NCBI GenBank assembly: GCA_030067055.1 | Contig: JASJAL010000056.1 | Coordinates: 1-15,175 of the forward strand | Source of the DNA: Kiloniellales bacterium | GTDB lineage: Bacteria; Pseudomonadota; Alphaproteobacteria; Kiloniellales; JAKSBE01 | Direction: 5' to 3' | DNA: 15,175 nucleotides | Shown: one piece after another, positions 12,730 through 15,175 of the stretch | Layout: every line of letters starts with the position of its first letter | Position numbering within the stretch: the stretch's first letter is position 1 | The notes under the pieces: generated by a model | What the model saw: the letters and a program-made list of their open reading frames with translations, nothing else | The model's database searches: none | Told to the model about the DNA's origin: nothing | Translations under genes and position numbers: made by a program

Positions 12730-14751
12730 ATGGGTGTCGAGGCGCAGCCCGGGATGACCGGAGTCCAGCAGTCCTGGCCCGGCGCGACGATGGCGCCTGG
12801 AACGGACGCCGAAGCGGGCGAGCCGGAGCCGCGATTCGCCGCCAACCTGGCTGCGCTGAGAGATTGGGCGCCGGGCCTTCAGGCCCAGCTGGCCGGTATG
12901 TCGGAAGTTCATTCCGAGCTCTTGACCGGGGCTGACGGCGGCCTCGACATCGCCTTCCTGGGCCAGCGCTTCTACCAGACCGATGCCCGGGACCATGCCC
13001 AGGCCCAGGTTGCCCACTTCTTCAAGGCGCCGACCCGCAACTTGTTGAACGAGCCCGACCCGGCGAGCCTGAAGGGCGGCATCGGCGACTTCTGTCAGCG
13101 GGTCACGACGCGCTTGGCCGAGGCCGGGATCGCCTACGAGAAAACCTTGCGCCGCGAGGAGTCGCACTTTCTGGTGGTCCTGGGCGTCGGACTCGGCCTG
13201 CATCTGCCCGAACTGATGGCGCGCAGCCAGTGCCGCTGCCTCATTCTGATCGAGCCGACGCTCGAGAACCTCTACCATTCCCTGCGGGTCCTCGACTGGG
13301 CGGAACTGCTGGCCGAGGCGGCGCGGCGCGAGGTCGAGATCGTCTTCGTTACCGACCGCGATCCCGCCGTCATCGCCCAGAAGACCCTGTCGGCGATCCG
13401 TGGCAACAACCCCGTGCTCACCGACGGGCTCTATCTGTTCGAGCACTATCCCTCGGCGATCCTGCAGCAGGCCTCGGGGCAGCTGAAGCGCGAGCTCTAT
13501 TCGACGATCCGCGGCCTGGGCTTTTTCGAAGACGAGGAGGTGATGGCGCGCAATTCGGTCGCCAACCTCGATCGGCCGAGGCTGCGCCTGATCGATCAAC
13601 CGCAACCCTCGCTCGAGGCGCCTCTCTTCATCGTCGGCTCGGGGCCCTCGCTGGAGCAGGATCTGGATTTCATCGCCGGCGCGACCGAGCGGGTCGCAAT
13701 CATGTCGATCGGCACCACCCTGCGGATTCTCCTCGAACGCGGCATCCGGCCCGACTTCCACATCGAGCTGGAGAACACGCCGAACTGCGCGCGCTCGGTC
13801 GAGGCCACGGCGGCGGAGTTCGACACCGCAGGAATCACCCTGATCGCCGCGCTCTCGGTCGACCGCCGGATGTCCGACTGCTTCGAAGACCCGGTCTTCT
13901 TCCTGCGCGAGGAGAACACCGGGACCGTGCTTCTGGGCCAGCCGGTCATGACCCTGTCGCCTTCCGGGCCGACGGTGGCCAACGCCGGCCTGAGCGCTGC
14001 GATCCGGCTCGGTTTCCGGGAGATCTACCTCTTCGGGGTCGACATGGGCTCGCGCGAGCACGGCCGCTACCACGCCGAGGGATCGGTCTTCTCGACCGGC
14101 CTGCTGCCCGAGAACCGCCGAGCGCATCAGCGCTTTGCCGGCAACTTCGGCGGCGAGGCCTGGGGCGAGGCGGTGCTCAACTGGTCCCGCCTCTACCTCG
14201 AAGCGGTCCTGCGGATGTTCGTCGGGGTCACGGTCTACAACTGCAGCGACGGGGTCCGGATCGAAGGCGCGATTCCCAAGGTCTCCCGGGCGATCGAGCT
14301 GCCCGGCGTCGCCCTCGATCGGGCCCGGCTCATGACTGCTCTGGAGGCCGGCCTGGCCGGCTTCGACCGGGCCGAGCTGGCCTCGATCTGCAACGCCGGC
14401 TTCGCCAAGGCCCGCGACGAGGCGGTTCTCGAGCGCCTGATCGATTGCCTGACGGCCGCGGAAGCTGGCGATCTCGCGGAGCTCGAATGGGCGCACGAGA
14501 TCTTCCGGCTGCTGCGTGCCGAGACCGCCGAGCGCAGCCTGATCGCATCCTTCGTCAAGGGCTCGGTGATCATGATCCTCGGCTGCGCCCTCTGGTACGA
14601 CAGGCGGCTGAGCGACCGGGCTCAGCAGGCAGGCTTTCGCCGCATTGCCCTGCAGGAGGCCCTTGCCGCCCTGAGAGAGTTCCGCGGACGCATCGAGCGG
14701 ATCTTCGAGGATGCCGGGCAGGTGTTGAAGGCACCCGAAGCGAGGCCCTGA
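12730..14751 (+). CDS. Motility-associated glycosyltransferase Maf (DUF115)
   Basis: Maf proteins transfer nonulosonic acids to flagellin before filament assembly, in the cytoplasm. The 673-residue protein shows the family layout. An N-terminal region (about 1-280) contains HFLVVLGVGLGLHLPELMA and the LILIEPTLENLYHSLR segment. The central DUF115 Rossmann domain begins near residue 300 with LFIVGSGPSLEQDLDF and includes NAGLSAAIRLGFREIYLFGV followed by DMGSREHGRYHAEGSVF. A helical C-terminal part completes it. Length fits the family (about 600-700). The ATG at 12730 follows GAGAGGCG, a good Shine-Dalgarno. It is divergent from flbT-flaF, and the sugar-making operon lies 1.5 kb away, which supports a flagellin-glycosylation role. 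Convergent with the RND gene, 42 bp apart. Confidence 0.92.
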   Translation: MGVEAQPGMTGVQQSWPGATMAPGTDAEAGEPEPRFAANLAALRDWAPGLQAQLAGMSEVHSELLTGADGGLDIAFLGQRFYQTDARDHAQAQVAHFFKAPTRNLLNEPDPASLKGGIGDFCQRVTTRLAEAGIAYEKTLRREESHFLVVLGVGLGLHLPELMARSQCRCLILIEPTLENLYHSLRVLDWAELLAEAARREVEIVFVTDRDPAVIAQKTLSAIRGNNPVLTDGLYLFEHYPSAILQQASGQLKRELYSTIRGLGFFEDEEVMARNSVANLDRPRLRLIDQPQPSLEAPLFIVGSGPSLEQDLDFIAGATERVAIMSIGTTLRILLERGIRPDFHIELENTPNCARSVEATAAEFDTAGITLIAALSVDRRMSDCFEDPVFFLREENTGTVLLGQPVMTLSPSGPTVANAGLSAAIRLGFREIYLFGVDMGSREHGRYHAEGSVFSTGLLPENRRAHQRFAGNFGGEAWGEAVLNWSRLYLEAVLRMFVGVTVYNCSDGVRIEGAIPKVSRAIELPGVALDRARLMTALEAGLAGFDRAELASICNAGFAKARDEAVLERLIDCLTAAEAGDLAELEWAHEIFRLLRAETAERSLIASFVKGSVIMILGCALWYDRRLSDRAQQAGFRRIALQEALAALREFRGRIERIFEDAGQVLKAPEARP

Positions 14752-14793
14752 CAAAAACCTGGCCGGCGGCGTCGGGATAGGGCGCCCGCGTCC

Positions 14794-15175
14794 TCAGCTC
14801 TTGGCCGGCGCCTTGACCCGGAAGAACAGGCTGTACATCACCGGCACGACGCCGAGGGTGAGCAGGGTTCCGATTGCCAGGCCGAAGGAGATCACGATCG
14901 CCATGCTCATGAACAGCGGGTCCTGCCAGACGATCAACGGTGCGAGGCCAAGCACCGTGGTGATCGTGGTCATCATGATCGGCCGAAAGCGCGAGACCGC
15001 CGCGGTGACGATCGCCGTGTAGGGATCCGCGCCGGCCTGGCGCTCGGCCTCGACGCTGTCGATCATGACGATACCGTTGTTGATGATGATCCCGGCGAGG
15101 CTCAAGAGCCCCAGGATCGTCATGAAGCCGAAGGGCACGCCCGTGATCAGCAAACCGAGCACCGCGCCGACGAAG
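14794..15175 (-). CDS. RND-family efflux transporter, C-terminal part (5' end outside window)
   Basis: The visible 127 residues are the C-terminal end of an RND inner-membrane pump (AcrB-like, hydrophobe/amphiphile efflux). They include GLLITGVPFGFMTILGLLSL, GIIINNGIVMIDSVEAER, RFRPIMMTTITTVLGLAPL and a final helix IVISFGLAIGTLLTLGVVPV. Order and spacing match transmembrane helices 10 to 12 of the family. The stop codon is at 14794 and the frame runs off the right edge. Proton-driven export of drugs or metals is the family's job; the substrate cannot be told. The gene points towards maf and has no obvious link to motility, so it probably marks the edge of the flagellar region. Confidence 0.92.
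   Translation of the reverse strand, partial: FVGAVLGLLITGVPFGFMTILGLLSLAGIIINNGIVMIDSVEAERQAGADPYTAIVTAAVSRFRPIMMTTITTVLGLAPLIVWQDPLFMSMAIVISFGLAIGTLLTLGVVPVMYSLFFRVKAPAKS

Noticed and set aside
12706..14754. Long minus-strand ORF of 682 codons opposite maf
   Set aside because: It mirrors the maf coding frame, has no recognisable family motif and is an effect of high GC at third positions.
1..15175. CRISPR arrays, tRNA or rRNA genes, insertion sequences, phage attachment sites
   Set aside because: No repeat-spacer pattern, tRNA cloverleaf, transposase or terminal inverted repeats were seen on reading both strands.

Overview
The window looks like the chromosome of a GC-rich alphaproteobacterium. 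The evidence is a SciP (DUF1153) gene, a FlaF-FlbT pair, TTAA-N7-TTAA-type CtrA boxes in AT-rich gaps, and sigma-54 flagellar promoters paired with dyads that resemble FlbD (ftr) sites. The genus cannot be read from the sequence; a Rhodospirillales-like lineage is only a guess. Almost everything here builds, regulates or probably decorates a polar-type flagellum.

Layout, left to right. 1-1667 (minus): fliF, the MS ring, running off the left edge. 1978-2310 (minus): sciP. 2506-5999 (minus): the hook operon fliK-flgD-flgE. 6200-11244 (minus): a tightly coupled five-gene operon. It has two HPr-kinase-like P-loop proteins, an SpsF-like cytidylyltransferase, a NeuB/SpsE-type nonulosonate synthase and a PseG/SpsG-like protein. 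11757-12588 (minus): flbT-flaF, which control flagellin synthesis. 12730-14751 (plus): a Maf-type flagellin glycosyltransferase. 14794-15175 (minus): the C-terminal end of an RND efflux pump, apparently unrelated to motility.

How the genes fit together. The five-gene operon should make a CMP-activated sialic-acid-like sugar and Maf should place it on flagellin. The early steps that make the amino-sugar precursor are not in the window. The regulatory DNA supports one regulon. The fliK operon and the nonulosonate operon each have a sigma-54 -24/-12 element, an IHF-type site upstream, and a tandem pair of CGGCA-N5-TGCCG-like dyads about 95 bp from the core promoter. Upstream of fliF the same kind of dyad pair lies directly beside a CtrA-like box. 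That is the arrangement expected if FlbD represses fliF while activating late promoters, as in Caulobacter. CtrA-like boxes also precede sciP and lie between flbT and maf.

Most notable points: (1) sugar synthesis apparently wired into the late flagellar regulon; (2) two tandem HprK-like proteins of unknown substrate at the head of that operon; (3) a second, divergent sigma-54 promoter that reads into a 230-bp stretch with no convincing gene, towards the 3' end of flaF; (4) a terminator-like hairpin between the sciP CtrA-like box and its Shine-Dalgarno. No tRNA, rRNA, CRISPR array or insertion sequence was recognised.
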